Below are positions 1 to 7,595 of a stretch of 32,729 bases of DNA, one piece after another (positions within the stretch are counted from its first letter, which is position 1; every line of letters begins with the position of its first letter). The notes beneath the pieces are model-generated. The model was not told where the DNA came from. It saw only the letters and a program-made list of their open reading frames with translations, and searched no databases. Made by a program: the position numbers and the translations under genes. Source of the stretch: JAKLHL01 sp964411885. Its GTDB lineage: Bacteria; Bdellovibrionota; JAFGOL01. The DNA is taken from the NCBI GenBank assembly GCA_964411885.1, contig CAYPMK010000015.1:1-32729 (forward strand), in the 5' to 3' direction.

Positions 1-195
1 ATAAAAAAAGACGGCAAATGGGGCTTTGTCAATGATAAGGGTATTGTCGTAGTAGAACCACAATATGAAGATGCTAATAATTTTGGCCCAGATAGGAAAG
101 CTACTGTTAAAAAAATTGGTGAATTATCTTATGGATACTTATATTATAATAAAGAACGTGGAGAAATATCCTACAGGTCTCCAAAAATAAATTAA
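1..195 (+). CDS. WG-repeat protein, C-terminal fragment (5' end outside window)
   Basis: The frame is open from the first base to a TAA at 193-195 and gives 64 residues. Near the start it reads DGKWGFVNDKGIVVVEPQYEDA, apart from its leading lysines, which is one unit of the WG (KWG) beta repeat: a K-W-G-F/Y core, then 'G', then 'P-x-Y-x-x-A/V'. These repeats usually occur in tandem in exported or surface proteins of unclear function, so the full gene should carry more units upstream of the window. The last 35 residues are a lysine- and tyrosine-rich tail that does not look like a repeat. The gene ends 2 bp before the convergent sulP gene. The repeat assignment rests on one unit, and no function is claimed. 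Confidence 0.7.
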   Translation: MKKDGKWGFVNDKGIVVVEPQYEDANNFGPDRKATVKKIGELSYGYLYYNKERGEISYRSPKIN

Positions 196-197
196 AG

Positions 198-1901
198 TTA
201 ATTAAGCTTTGAGATCTTTATTGCCTCATCGAAAGATGGGGCAATATTGTTTTTGCCTACGAATTTTTCTATTCCCATTTTCCTTATTACTTTATGAGGC
301 TGTGTAGCTATCTCAGATAGTATGACTTTAGAGCCTCTCTTTGTTGCGTTTTTTACGAAAGATTCAAGGGCAAAGGCTGCTGTTGAATCCATTGCAGGAA
401 CGTTTCTCATTCTTATTATGAAAACTTTTGGTGCAAGACTAAATCTATTCATCTCGTCGTTGAATTTATCTGCAACGCCAAAGAATAATGGTCCATTTAT
501 TTCATAAACAGATACACCTGCTGGTATTTTTTTGTTTGCAGTAGCTTCTGGATCAAGGTCTTCTGGAAGAGAGTTTTCGTCTGTGAACAGTTTTTTATTA
601 GCCTGTACACTTGTTACATCACTCATTCTCTTCATGAACAGTAACGCTGCAAAGACCATTCCAAACTGTACAGCAACGGTAAGGTCAGACACCACAGTTA
701 GCAAGAATGTTATCAACATTACGACAAGATCGCTCTTTGGCGCTTTGAACATCCTTTTGAAAACATGAAGCTCACTCATATCCCAAGAAACAACGAATAG
801 AACTCCTGCAAGACCAGCTAGTGGTATGTATGAAGCAAGTGGTGCAAGGAACATTACAAAAAGAACTATTACAGCCACGTGTATTACTCCAGCCAGTGGG
901 GTTTTTGCTCCAGCTTTAATGCTAGTAGCTGTTCTTGCTATTGCAGCAGTTGCTGGTATGCCACCAAAAAAAACAGACCCAAGGTTTGCTACTCCCTGTC
1001 CAACTAACTCTGTGTTTGAATAATGTTTGTCTCCAGTCATTGCATCTGCAACAACTGCACAAAGTAAAGACTCTATTGCTGCAAGCAAGGCTATTGTTAT
1101 AGCGTCTGGTAATACTGCACGAAATAATTTTATGCTTAGTCCATCTGGTATTGCAAAATGTGGTAATTTAGAAGGTATACCACCGAATTTAGAGCCTATT
1201 GTGTCTATATTAAGTCCAAGATACCATGTTATTATACAAACCAAGAATATAGCCACAAAATGTGCCGGTATCCTTGGATATATTTTTCTTATTGTTATTA
1301 TAGTTGCTACGGTTATTACTCCTATGATCAATACTACAGGATTAATTGCGTTAATGTGGTGGATGTAAGATTCCCATTTTTCGATGAATTCAGACGGTAC
1401 TTTTTTAATATTCAATCCAAAAAAATCATTTATTTGAGTAGAAAAGATAAGAACAGCTATACCAGTAGTAAAACCAGTCGTTACTGGTTGAGGGATATAT
1501 TTTATATATGTTCCCAGCCTCATTAAACCAAATATTATAAGGAATATTCCTGCTAGTATGGTTGCTGCAACTAGACCTTGGTATCCGTGCCTTACTATGA
1601 TTCCATATATTATGATAACGAAGGCCCCGGTTGGACCACCTATTTGATATTTGCTTCCGCTTAATACGGATATTAAAAATCCACCTATTATTGCTGTGAA
1701 TAACCCTTGTGCTGGGCTAACGCCAGAAGCTATTGCAAAGGCCATTGCTAAAGGTAATGCAACTATACCTACTGTTACACCAGCGAATACATCATTAAGT
1801 ATGAATTTTGGCCTTAACCTTTTGAACACATTAGGTATAAAAAATAATTCTAATGATTTTGGTAGCCAACGTGGGCTTGTTCTTCTTTCACTATTCTTCA
1901 T
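198..1901 (-). CDS. SulP-family anion permease with C-terminal STAS domain
   Basis: This 567-residue SLC26/SulP inner-membrane transporter, probably for sulfate, bicarbonate or another anion, has the normal family length. The N-terminal part has the family signature 'FAGVTVGIVALPLAMAFAIASG' (residues ~38-59) followed by 'QGLFTAIIGGFLISVLSGSKYQIGGPTGAF'. About ten to fourteen hydrophobic segments run to residue ~420. A linker leads to a cytoplasmic STAS domain (~455-560) with 'AMDSTAAF', the usual Asp-Ser region that is phosphorylated in anti-sigma-antagonist relatives. The ATG at 1901 has AAGGA just upstream. The gene lies downstream of the RRM gene, separated by that gene's terminator, so it probably has its own promoter. 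Substrate cannot be read from sequence. Confidence 0.93.
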   Translation of the reverse strand: MKNSERRTSPRWLPKSLELFFIPNVFKRLRPKFILNDVFAGVTVGIVALPLAMAFAIASGVSPAQGLFTAIIGGFLISVLSGSKYQIGGPTGAFVIIIYGIIVRHGYQGLVAATILAGIFLIIFGLMRLGTYIKYIPQPVTTGFTTGIAVLIFSTQINDFFGLNIKKVPSEFIEKWESYIHHINAINPVVLIIGVITVATIITIRKIYPRIPAHFVAIFLVCIITWYLGLNIDTIGSKFGGIPSKLPHFAIPDGLSIKLFRAVLPDAITIALLAAIESLLCAVVADAMTGDKHYSNTELVGQGVANLGSVFFGGIPATAAIARTATSIKAGAKTPLAGVIHVAVIVLFVMFLAPLASYIPLAGLAGVLFVVSWDMSELHVFKRMFKAPKSDLVVMLITFLLTVVSDLTVAVQFGMVFAALLFMKRMSDVTSVQANKKLFTDENSLPEDLDPEATANKKIPAGVSVYEINGPLFFGVADKFNDEMNRFSLAPKVFIIRMRNVPAMDSTAAFALESFVKNATKRGSKVILSEIATQPHKVIRKMGIEKFVGKNNIAPSFDEAIKISKLN

Positions 1902-1925
1902 TTTATTATTCCTTAATTTTTGGCG

Positions 1926-1955
1926 AGAAAAAGGCCCGGTTTTTAGCCGGGCCTT
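1926..1955 (-). terminator. Rho-independent terminator downstream of the RRM gene
   Basis: A perfect 9-bp stem, AAGGCCCGG (1931-1939) with CCGGGCCTT (1947-1955), has a 7-nt loop. Read on the minus strand it is followed by TTTTTCTC. It sits 26 bp after the RRM stop and before sulP, so it separates the two genes. Confidence 0.88.
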
Positions 1956-1980
1956 GAAAAAGCATTACTACTATAAAAGA

Positions 1981-2241
1981 CTATCTACGGTCTTCTTTAG
2001 GTCTTGCTTCGTTAACTCTAACGTTTCTTCCGTCGAGTTCTTTTCCGTCTAACTGTTGAATAGCTGTGCTAGCGTCGCCATCATTAGCCATTTCAACAAA
2101 GCCGAAACCTTTTGAACGACCGGACTCATAGTCGGTGATCACTTTAGCGGAAACAACTTCTCCGTAAGCAGAGAAGATCTCATTCAACTTCTGGTCATTC
2201 ACGCTGTAAGGCAGATTGCCTACATACAATTTTTTGCTCAT
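1981..2241 (-). CDS. small single-RRM RNA-binding protein
   Basis: An 86-residue protein that is essentially one RNA recognition motif. RNP2 is 'LYVGNL' at residues ~5-10 and RNP1 is 'KGFGFVEM' at ~41-48, both with the aromatic residues used to stack on RNA. The short tail 'ARPKEDRR' is charged, as in the stand-alone bacterial Rbp family. A longer frame starts at 2277, but the ATG at 2241 is preceded by AAGGAGG at good distance, so the shorter start is used. The gene has its own promoter and a strong terminator and is monocistronic. Such proteins are often cold-responsive and bind RNA in the cytoplasm; that regulation is inferred from the family, not seen here. Confidence 0.93.
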   Translation of the reverse strand: MSKKLYVGNLPYSVNDQKLNEIFSAYGEVVSAKVITDYESGRSKGFGFVEMANDGDASTAIQQLDGKELDGRNVRVNEARPKEDRR

Positions 2242-2303
2242 GTTACAAAATTCCTCCTTCGAACATAAAATGCACAATAGCCTATAGCTACCGTTGCCTG
2301 CCC

Positions 2304-2333
2304 TTTATCACACATAATAATGATAAGTGTCAA
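2304..2333 (-). promoter_or_regulatory. sigma70-type promoter of the RRM gene
   Basis: On the minus strand TTGACA (2333-2328), an 18-nt spacer and GATAAA (2309-2304), with TGT just before the -10, resemble a sigma70 promoter. This would give a leader of about 55 nt before the ATG at 2241. Confidence 0.6.
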
Positions 2334-2374
2334 GCCTATATTTATGATATTATTGGTTATAGAGGTTAATTTTT

Positions 2375-2614
2375 GTGAAAAAAAGCAGGATTTTTGAAAT
2401 AGATTTTCACCATTATTACGTTGAGGATGCTGTTTCTGTGGTCGAAGGCATAATTAATGAGTGTAGGATGAGCGCTGTTCCAAGAGACTGTCGCTTTATA
2501 ACTGGTAGGGGAAAGATACAAAGAACACTGTATGAACTTTTAAAAGGGGTTTATGAACTTGAACCTGTTATTCCTTTATCAAATTCAGGTGTTATAGACG
2601 TCTTTATTTATTAA
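2375..2614 (+). CDS. mini Smr-like domain protein
   Basis: A 79-residue protein with a GTG start 7 nt after AGAGGT (2361-2366). It reads like a shortened Smr domain: 'EIDFHHYYVEDAV' fits the LDxHG-x(n)-EA motif at residues ~8-20, a helix follows, and 'CRFITGRGKIQRTLYELL' at ~39-56 fits the I-x-G-x-G-x-x-x-x-L motif. Smr domains bind nucleic acid and some cut RNA or DNA. Here the glycine after the first histidine is replaced by a second histidine, so activity is uncertain. It diverges from the RRM gene across a roughly 130-bp intergenic region and its TAA shares a TTAA with the stop of the convergent beta-barrel gene. The fold is a motif-based inference. Confidence 0.6.
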   Translation: MKKSRIFEIDFHHYYVEDAVSVVEGIINECRMSAVPRDCRFITGRGKIQRTLYELLKGVYELEPVIPLSNSGVIDVFIY

Positions 2615-3147
2615 AAGTATAGGGCAAGTCCGCCAGAGACCCAATATGGAGCATCCTTTAGTCTAATACCTGTTTCTACTATAAGGTCTACGCCTCTTAA
2701 TATAGGAACTGCAGTACCAAAGAACCAATTCATGCTAAGGAGTTTTCCTCCACTTAACCTCCAATTAATATCCAAACCGGTTGATACACTGAATCTTAAG
2801 AACCTGTGAGATATTATCGGAGTTACATCCAAGAACATTTCTTCTTGATGATGTGTCCCTACTGCTAAAGAAATGTCTAACCACTCATGTCTTAAGAATT
2901 GATATTCAAGATCTCCACCAAAGTAAAAAGGAGTTGTTCCAGCGCCAAGCCTTAGATCTATATCTAGATCATCTATGACCCCATATCCAAGATGGAAGTT
3001 GCTGATGAAATCATTGGGGTCTATATACCCCTGTACTTCTGCTCCTATCATTGCAGTCCCTTCTCTTAATGTAGAGGCTGTACCAAAGATCTCTGCATAT
3101 ATTGATGCAGAAGACAGGATAGCTATAAGTACTATGAGTTTTTTCAT
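2611..3147 (-). CDS. outer-membrane beta-barrel protein
   Basis: A 178-residue exported protein. Residues 1-18, 'MKKLIVLIAILSSASIYA', are a textbook signal peptide with cleavage after A-x-A-like YA. The mature part consists of alternating hydrophobic/polar strands rich in Gly, Tyr, Phe and Trp, for example 'DLDIDLRLGAG' and 'LRFSVSTGLDINWRL'. It ends 'WVSGGLALYF', so it has the C-terminal aromatic (Phe) of the beta-signal read by the BAM complex. An 8-stranded barrel would fit the length. The ATG at 3147 follows GGGAG. No specific family or substrate was recognised. Confidence 0.78.
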   Translation of the reverse strand: MKKLIVLIAILSSASIYAEIFGTASTLREGTAMIGAEVQGYIDPNDFISNFHLGYGVIDDLDIDLRLGAGTTPFYFGGDLEYQFLRHEWLDISLAVGTHHQEEMFLDVTPIISHRFLRFSVSTGLDINWRLSGGKLLSMNWFFGTAVPILRGVDLIVETGIRLKDAPYWVSGGLALYF

Positions 3148-3213
3148 TATTAACTCCCGTTATTTTATATTTTGATTTGCCATTTTTAGTTTGCTATGTC
3201 TATTTTGTCAATT

Positions 3214-3936
3214 ATGGAAAAAGTTATAATCATAGGTGCTTCGTCTGGTATAGGCAAACATCTTGCAAAAGAATTTTCTAAAGATGGTTTTGTAGTGGGG
3301 CTTGCATCAAGAAGACTAGAGCTGTTAGAAGAACTTAAGACAGAGCTTCCAACTAAATCTTACGTTAAGAAATTGGATCTTTATGACGCTGATTCTGCCA
3401 TAAAAGCTTTAGATGAACTAATAAATGAAATGGGCGATGTGGATGTTATAATAATAAATTCTGGTACTGGTCATGATAATCCTGTGCTTGAATGGTGTAA
3501 AGAACGTCCAAGTGTAGAAGTTAATGTTTCTGGTTTTACAGCGATGGCTGTTTCTGCTACTAACTACTTTATAAAAAGAGGTAAAGGCCACATAGTTGGT
3601 ATTTCTTCTGTTGCTGGGATAAGACCTTTTAGGTTATGCCCTGCATATGGAGCTTCTAAAGCATATATTAGTTTTTATCTTGAGGGACTAAGACACAAAT
3701 TTGCAAAAGAAGGTTTTGATAAAATATATATAACAGATATAAGACCGGGTTTTGTGTATACAGACCTTACAAAAAATAACGGCAAAATGTTCTGGGTCTC
3801 TACTGTAGAAAAGGCGGCTTCTCAAATATATACAGCTACAATAAATAAAAAGAAGATAGCTTATGTTACAAAAAGATGGAAACTTATAGCCTTTATAATG
3901 AAATACATTCCAGATTTTATTTATAACAGAATATAA
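3214..3936 (+). CDS. short-chain dehydrogenase/reductase (SDR)
   Basis: A classical SDR of about 240 residues using NAD(P)H. The cofactor motif 'VIIIGASSGIG' follows the initiating 'MEK'. 'NSGTG' stands where NNAG usually is, and the active site is 'ISSVAGIRPFRLCPAYGASK', with catalytic Ser, Tyr and Lys (Y-x-x-x-K). A hydrophobic, basic C-terminus ('KRWKLIAFIMKYIPDFIYNRI') may touch the membrane, as in lipid-modifying SDRs. Another ATG lies six codons upstream at 3196; neither start has a good ribosome-binding site, and I chose the one that places the Rossmann strand as in relatives. The substrate is unknown. Confidence 0.88.
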   Translation: MEKVIIIGASSGIGKHLAKEFSKDGFVVGLASRRLELLEELKTELPTKSYVKKLDLYDADSAIKALDELINEMGDVDVIIINSGTGHDNPVLEWCKERPSVEVNVSGFTAMAVSATNYFIKRGKGHIVGISSVAGIRPFRLCPAYGASKAYISFYLEGLRHKFAKEGFDKIYITDIRPGFVYTDLTKNNGKMFWVSTVEKAASQIYTATINKKKIAYVTKRWKLIAFIMKYIPDFIYNRI

Positions 3937-3956
3937 ACATGATATTCTATGAAGGT

Positions 3957-4466
3957 ATGAAGAAGAATTTTTTTCTATTACTTATATTCTTGTTGATGTC
4001 GTTTAGTGTATCTGCATTTAAGTATGCTGGCGTTGGTATAGGTCCGGGTTTTGGGATAAAAGGATTTAGTGGTACAAAGTATTTTATAAATGCCGACTGG
4101 CAACCTCATGATAACATAGGGACTAGGTTAATGGTAGGTTTCCCCGACGGGTTTTGGCTTGGGGTTGGACTTAATTTTTCTTATACCACACCAGAAAGTT
4201 TTTCTAGGACTTTTAGGTGGACCTTTAACGGAGGTCTTCCTATCATAATGAACATACATGAAAGCTATAAAGTGGCTTTTTTTGGTGTTAATCTTGGTAC
4301 TACGTTGTCTTTTGATACAGATGGTAGAGGTTTGTATTATATTTATATAACACCTATGGAAATATTTTACTCTCCTATAACGTGGAGACTTTCACCAAGT
4401 AGTGGATGGGATATGACCTCTAATATGTCCCTTATAACAGCTGTAGGTTTTAGGGCCGCGATATGA
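3957..4466 (+). CDS. predicted outer-membrane or exported beta-rich protein
   Basis: An exported protein of about 169 residues. From the ATG at 3957 it begins 'MKKNFFLLLIFLLMSFSVSA', a clear signal peptide with cleavage after SVSA. The mature region is rich in Gly, Phe, Tyr and Trp in alternating patterns ('GVGIGPGFGIKGFSG', 'DGFWLGVGLNFSYTT'), suggesting a small beta-barrel, although the end 'VGFRAAI' lacks the usual terminal aromatic. An in-frame ATG at 3939 would add six residues before the signal peptide; neither start has a well-spaced Shine-Dalgarno sequence. It lies just after the SDR gene and is coupled to the HNH gene by an ATGA overlap, so all three probably share a transcript. Confidence 0.65.
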   Translation: MKKNFFLLLIFLLMSFSVSAFKYAGVGIGPGFGIKGFSGTKYFINADWQPHDNIGTRLMVGFPDGFWLGVGLNFSYTTPESFSRTFRWTFNGGLPIIMNIHESYKVAFFGVNLGTTLSFDTDGRGLYYIYITPMEIFYSPITWRLSPSSGWDMTSNMSLITAVGFRAAI

Positions 4467-4771
4467 AACAACGTAATTGGCACGAAATAAAAGCAGATAA
4501 AGCACACATAAGTAAAGAGAAGAAAAAAGCTCAAGAGCTTAAATCAAGTACTTGGTGGCAACAAAAACTTAATGAAGGCTTGTGCCATTACTGTGGTAAG
4601 AAATTTCCAAAAGATCAATTAACCATGGATCACGTTGTTCCAATTGCACGTGGTGGAAAAAGTAATAAAGGCAATGTTGTAGTGTCTTGTTTTTCTTGTA
4701 ATCAAGGAAAAGGTCTTGATACTCCTGTAGAAGCTATACTCGACGGATTATTTAAAAAGCACAGCTCCTAA
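4463..4771 (+). CDS. small HNH endonuclease-like protein
   Basis: A 102-residue protein with an HNH domain. The zinc-knuckle cysteines are CHYC (residues ~41-44) and CFSC (~76-79). The catalytic motif 'MDHVVPIARGGKSNKGNVVVSCFSCN' supplies the D-H pair, the central Asn and the final N. The first 35 residues are a basic helix ('KADKAHISKEKKKAQELK') that could contact DNA. Family members include restriction, homing and repair-type nucleases as well as host housekeeping proteins of unknown role. ATGA overlap with the upstream exported protein indicates translational coupling, though no functional link is evident. There is no partner methylase or mobile element nearby. Confidence 0.88.
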   Translation: MKQRNWHEIKADKAHISKEKKKAQELKSSTWWQQKLNEGLCHYCGKKFPKDQLTMDHVVPIARGGKSNKGNVVVSCFSCNQGKGLDTPVEAILDGLFKKHSS

Positions 4772-4783
4772 GGCCGGTCTTTC

Positions 4784-4810
4784 TTGACATGGTGCGTAAA
4801 ATGAAATAAT
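4784..4810 (+). promoter_or_regulatory. sigma70-type promoter of the oxidoreductase operon
   Basis: TTGACA (4784-4789) and AATAAT (4805-4810) are separated by 15 nt, slightly short. They precede the ferredoxin start by about 45 nt and lie after the HNH stop. This is the only convincing promoter seen ahead of the 4.9-11.8 kb gene run. Confidence 0.55.
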
Positions 4811-4855
4811 CCCTACATTGTTTTTCACGAACAATTTGGAGGGTTACTTAAGATC

Positions 4856-5086
4856 ATGAAACAAGATTCTTCTGTCCCAAGAGTAGAGATCCGTATCAAT
4901 GAGTGTAAGGGTTGTCATCTATGTGTTGCAGCTTGTCCAAAAAAAGTTCTAACGCCTTCTGGAAGCCTTAATAATCAAGGCTATAACTATGCAAAGTATA
5001 AGGGTGAGGGCTGTATCGGTTGTGGCATTTGTTTTTATTCGTGTCCTGAACCGGGTGCAATAACAGTCTATAAAAAGGAGAGTTAA
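4856..5086 (+). CDS. 2[4Fe-4S] ferredoxin subunit of 2-oxoacid:ferredoxin oxidoreductase
   Basis: A 76-residue ferredoxin that matches the delta subunit (VorD/KorD type) of a 2-oxoacid oxidoreductase. Two cluster motifs are complete: 'CKGCHLCVAACP' at residues ~18-29 and 'CIGCGICFYSCP' at ~53-64, each C-x2-C-x2-C-x3-C-P. It passes electrons from the thiamine-diphosphate site to soluble ferredoxin in the cytoplasm. GGAGGG lies 12 nt before the ATG, a rather long spacing. The next gene, the alpha subunit, starts 3 nt after its stop, which supports a role as a subunit and not a free ferredoxin. Confidence 0.93.
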   Translation: MKQDSSVPRVEIRINECKGCHLCVAACPKKVLTPSGSLNNQGYNYAKYKGEGCIGCGICFYSCPEPGAITVYKKES

Positions 5087-5089
5087 GCT

Positions 5090-6124
5090 ATGCAGAAAGA
5101 ATTCATAAAAGGTAACGAAGCTGTAGTTAAAGGAGCTATATTAGCAGGTTGTACACATTATTTTGGTTATCCTATAACTCCTGCAAGTGAGATCGCTCAT
5201 GCAGCATCATTTTTTATGCCATTATTTGGTGGTACTTTTATACAGGCAGAAAGTGAAGTTTCTGCAATAAATATGATTTATGGAGCCGCTGGAGCAGGAG
5301 TAAGATGTATGACAGCCTCTTCTGGTCCGGGATTTAGTTTAAAGGCAGAAGGTATATCATATCTTGCTGGAGCAGAACTTCCTTGCGTTATAGTTGATGT
5401 AATGAGAGCAGGTCCGGGTCTTGGTAATATATTCCCAGAACAAGGAGACTATAATCAGGTAGTTAAAGGTGCTGGTCATGGTAACTATAAAGTTGTTGTG
5501 CTTGCTCCAAATTCTGCCCAAGAAATGGCAGATCATGGCTACATGGCTTTTGATATAGCAGAAAAACATAGGATACCTGTGATGATATTAACTGATGCTT
5601 ATATAGGCCAGATGATGGAACCAGTTGATTTCCCAACAGAGGTTAAGAAAGTAAAAAGATTTGACTGGGCCGTTTACGGCGATAAAGAAAGTAGACAAGC
5701 TTTAGTCACATCCATAGTAATGAGCGCAGAGCTTCTTGAAGAGCACAACATAAAACTTAACAAGAAATATGAAAAGATAGAAAAAGAAGAAGTAAAATAT
5801 GAAGGATATAAACTTGATGATGCAGATGTTGTTTTTGTTGCCTATGGAGTTTCATCAAGAATAGTAATGAGCGCTGTAGATATTCTTAGGAATAAAAATA
5901 TAAAAGCAGGTCTATTAAGACCGATCACGTTATTCCCATTCCCTAAACAAGCATGTATAGACGCTGCTTCTAAAGCAAAAAAGATAATAGCTGTTGAGCT
6001 AAGCAACGGACAATTGGCGGACGACGTAAGACTAGCAATAAATTGTAGAAAAGAAGTTCAGCACTATGGAAGAATGGGTGGTATGACGCCTACGGTTGAA
6101 GAAATAGTTTCTTTAGTAGAATAA
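5090..6124 (+). CDS. 2-oxoacid:ferredoxin oxidoreductase alpha subunit (VorB/KorA type)
   Basis: A 344-residue alpha subunit with the family signatures 'GYPITPASEI' (residues ~26-35) and 'TASSGPGFSLKAEGISYLAGAELP' (~75-98), followed by the 'GPGLGNIFPEQGDYNQ' loop. The enzyme oxidatively decarboxylates 2-oxoacids to acyl-CoA with reduction of ferredoxin. Length and order (ferredoxin, alpha, beta, gamma) fit the branched-chain (Vor) or 2-oxoglutarate (Kor) enzymes. The butyrate kinase and phosphotransbutyrylase genes immediately downstream favour branched-chain 2-oxoacids, giving isobutyryl- or isovaleryl-CoA. That specificity is inferred from context, not from active-site residues. Confidence 0.92.
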   Translation: MQKEFIKGNEAVVKGAILAGCTHYFGYPITPASEIAHAASFFMPLFGGTFIQAESEVSAINMIYGAAGAGVRCMTASSGPGFSLKAEGISYLAGAELPCVIVDVMRAGPGLGNIFPEQGDYNQVVKGAGHGNYKVVVLAPNSAQEMADHGYMAFDIAEKHRIPVMILTDAYIGQMMEPVDFPTEVKKVKRFDWAVYGDKESRQALVTSIVMSAELLEEHNIKLNKKYEKIEKEEVKYEGYKLDDADVVFVAYGVSSRIVMSAVDILRNKNIKAGLLRPITLFPFPKQACIDAASKAKKIIAVELSNGQLADDVRLAINCRKEVQHYGRMGGMTPTVEEIVSLVE

Positions 6125-6141
6125 AAAAAGGAGTACCTAAG

Positions 6142-7572
6142 ATGAGCACAAATCCTAATATACTTTCAAAGTCCAAAGCTTTTTACGACGAATTTACTAG
6201 AAAAGGTGTTGAAGACGTTATAACAACTCACTATTGTCCGGGCTGTGGACACGGAATACTTCACAAGATGATAGCAGAGGCTGTTTCAGATCTTGGCATA
6301 CAAGATAAAACTATCCTCATATCGCCAGTAGGATGTTCTGTTTTTGCATATTATTATTTTGATACAGGCAACGTACAGGTTGCTCACGGAAGGGCGCCAG
6401 CTGTTGGTACAGGTGTTAAAAGAGCAAGACCGGGTAGCATAGTTATAAGCTATCAAGGAGATGGTGACCTCGCCGCTATTGGTACTGCAGAAATAATCCA
6501 TGCTGCAAATCGTGGAGAGAGTATGACGGTGTTCTTTGTTAACAACGCAATATATGGAATGACTGGTGGACAAATGGCTCCAACAACTACTATAGGACAA
6601 AAAACAGCGACTACTCCATATGGAAGAAAAGCAGAGAACGAAGGGTATCCAATAAAGATGTCTGAATTGATATCTACATTAGATGCACCAGTTTTTGTTG
6701 AGAGAGTAAGTCTTGCAGACGTACCTAATAGGAATAAAACAAGGAATATAGTAAAGAAAGCAATACAGAATCAGGTAGAAGGTAAAGGTTTTTCTTTTGT
6801 TGAAGTTCTTTCTGCTTGTCCTAGTGGTTTAAAGAAAACACCAGTAGAAACTAATGAATGGGTTAAGTCTACGCTTCATACTATCTTCCCAATAGGTAAT
6901 TACAGGGATAATACTGCAAGCGCCCAGGCAATGTTCAAGAAAGATCCAAGTTCTAACAAAGATGATGTTCTAAAGGCACTCAACCTCTTAGATAGGAGCA
7001 CGGATTACAAACAAAGTGTAGATAAAGCAAAATTTGCTGATCAAAACGTTAGGCTAGCTGGTTTTGGTGGACAAGGAATATTGTCAGCAGGCAGTACTTT
7101 GTCTGTACTTGCAATGTACGAGGGCCTAGAAACTACTTGGATACCATCATATGGTCCAGAAATGAGAGGCGGTACTTCTAATTGTCATGTAAGAGTAAGT
7201 AATAAAAGAATAGGTTCACCGTTGGTGGAAACTCCTAACGTGCTTATAACAATGAATGGGCCTTCTTTGGAAAAATTTGAATCTATTGTCGCAAAAGATG
7301 GGATCATAATAGTTAACTCATCCATAATAGATAAGAAAGTAACAAGAAAAGACGTTAAGACTTATTATGTTCCTCTTACTCAGATATCAACAGATATGGG
7401 TGTTCCAGCGGCACAAAGTGTTGCAGGTCTTGCGGCATATCTTGCTATCACAAAAGTTATTCCAGTAGAGAAATTGGAGTACATTGTTCATAAGTCACTA
7501 AAGAGAAAAGAATTAGCAGAAAAGAACATAGCGATAATAAGGAAAGTTGCGGAATACGTTAATAGTCTTTAA
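6142..7572 (+). CDS. 2-oxoacid:ferredoxin oxidoreductase, fused beta and gamma subunits
   Basis: At 476 residues this is far longer than a lone beta subunit (~250-300) and contains two domains. The beta part (~25-235) has 'HYCPGCGHGILHK' and the thiamine-diphosphate/Mg site 'QGDGDLAAIG...NNAIYGMTGGQMAPTT'. After a linker (~236-305) the gamma part (~306-476) begins 'VRLAGFGGQGILSAG' and contains 'SYGPEMRGGTSNCHVRVS', both typical of gamma subunits. There is no stop or frameshift between them, so it is a true fusion. A good GGAG precedes the ATG. Together with the two preceding genes it completes the four-part enzyme as three polypeptides. Confidence 0.93.
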   Translation: MSTNPNILSKSKAFYDEFTRKGVEDVITTHYCPGCGHGILHKMIAEAVSDLGIQDKTILISPVGCSVFAYYYFDTGNVQVAHGRAPAVGTGVKRARPGSIVISYQGDGDLAAIGTAEIIHAANRGESMTVFFVNNAIYGMTGGQMAPTTTIGQKTATTPYGRKAENEGYPIKMSELISTLDAPVFVERVSLADVPNRNKTRNIVKKAIQNQVEGKGFSFVEVLSACPSGLKKTPVETNEWVKSTLHTIFPIGNYRDNTASAQAMFKKDPSSNKDDVLKALNLLDRSTDYKQSVDKAKFADQNVRLAGFGGQGILSAGSTLSVLAMYEGLETTWIPSYGPEMRGGTSNCHVRVSNKRIGSPLVETPNVLITMNGPSLEKFESIVAKDGIIIVNSSIIDKKVTRKDVKTYYVPLTQISTDMGVPAAQSVAGLAAYLAITKVIPVEKLEYIVHKSLKRKELAEKNIAIIRKVAEYVNSL

Positions 7573-7595
7573 TAATGCCTTAAAAGGAGGCTTTA

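Noticed and set aside
4463..4771. HNH gene as part of a restriction-modification or mobile intron system
   Set aside because: No methylase, intron boundary, or transposase nearby, and small HNH genes are common as solitary genes.
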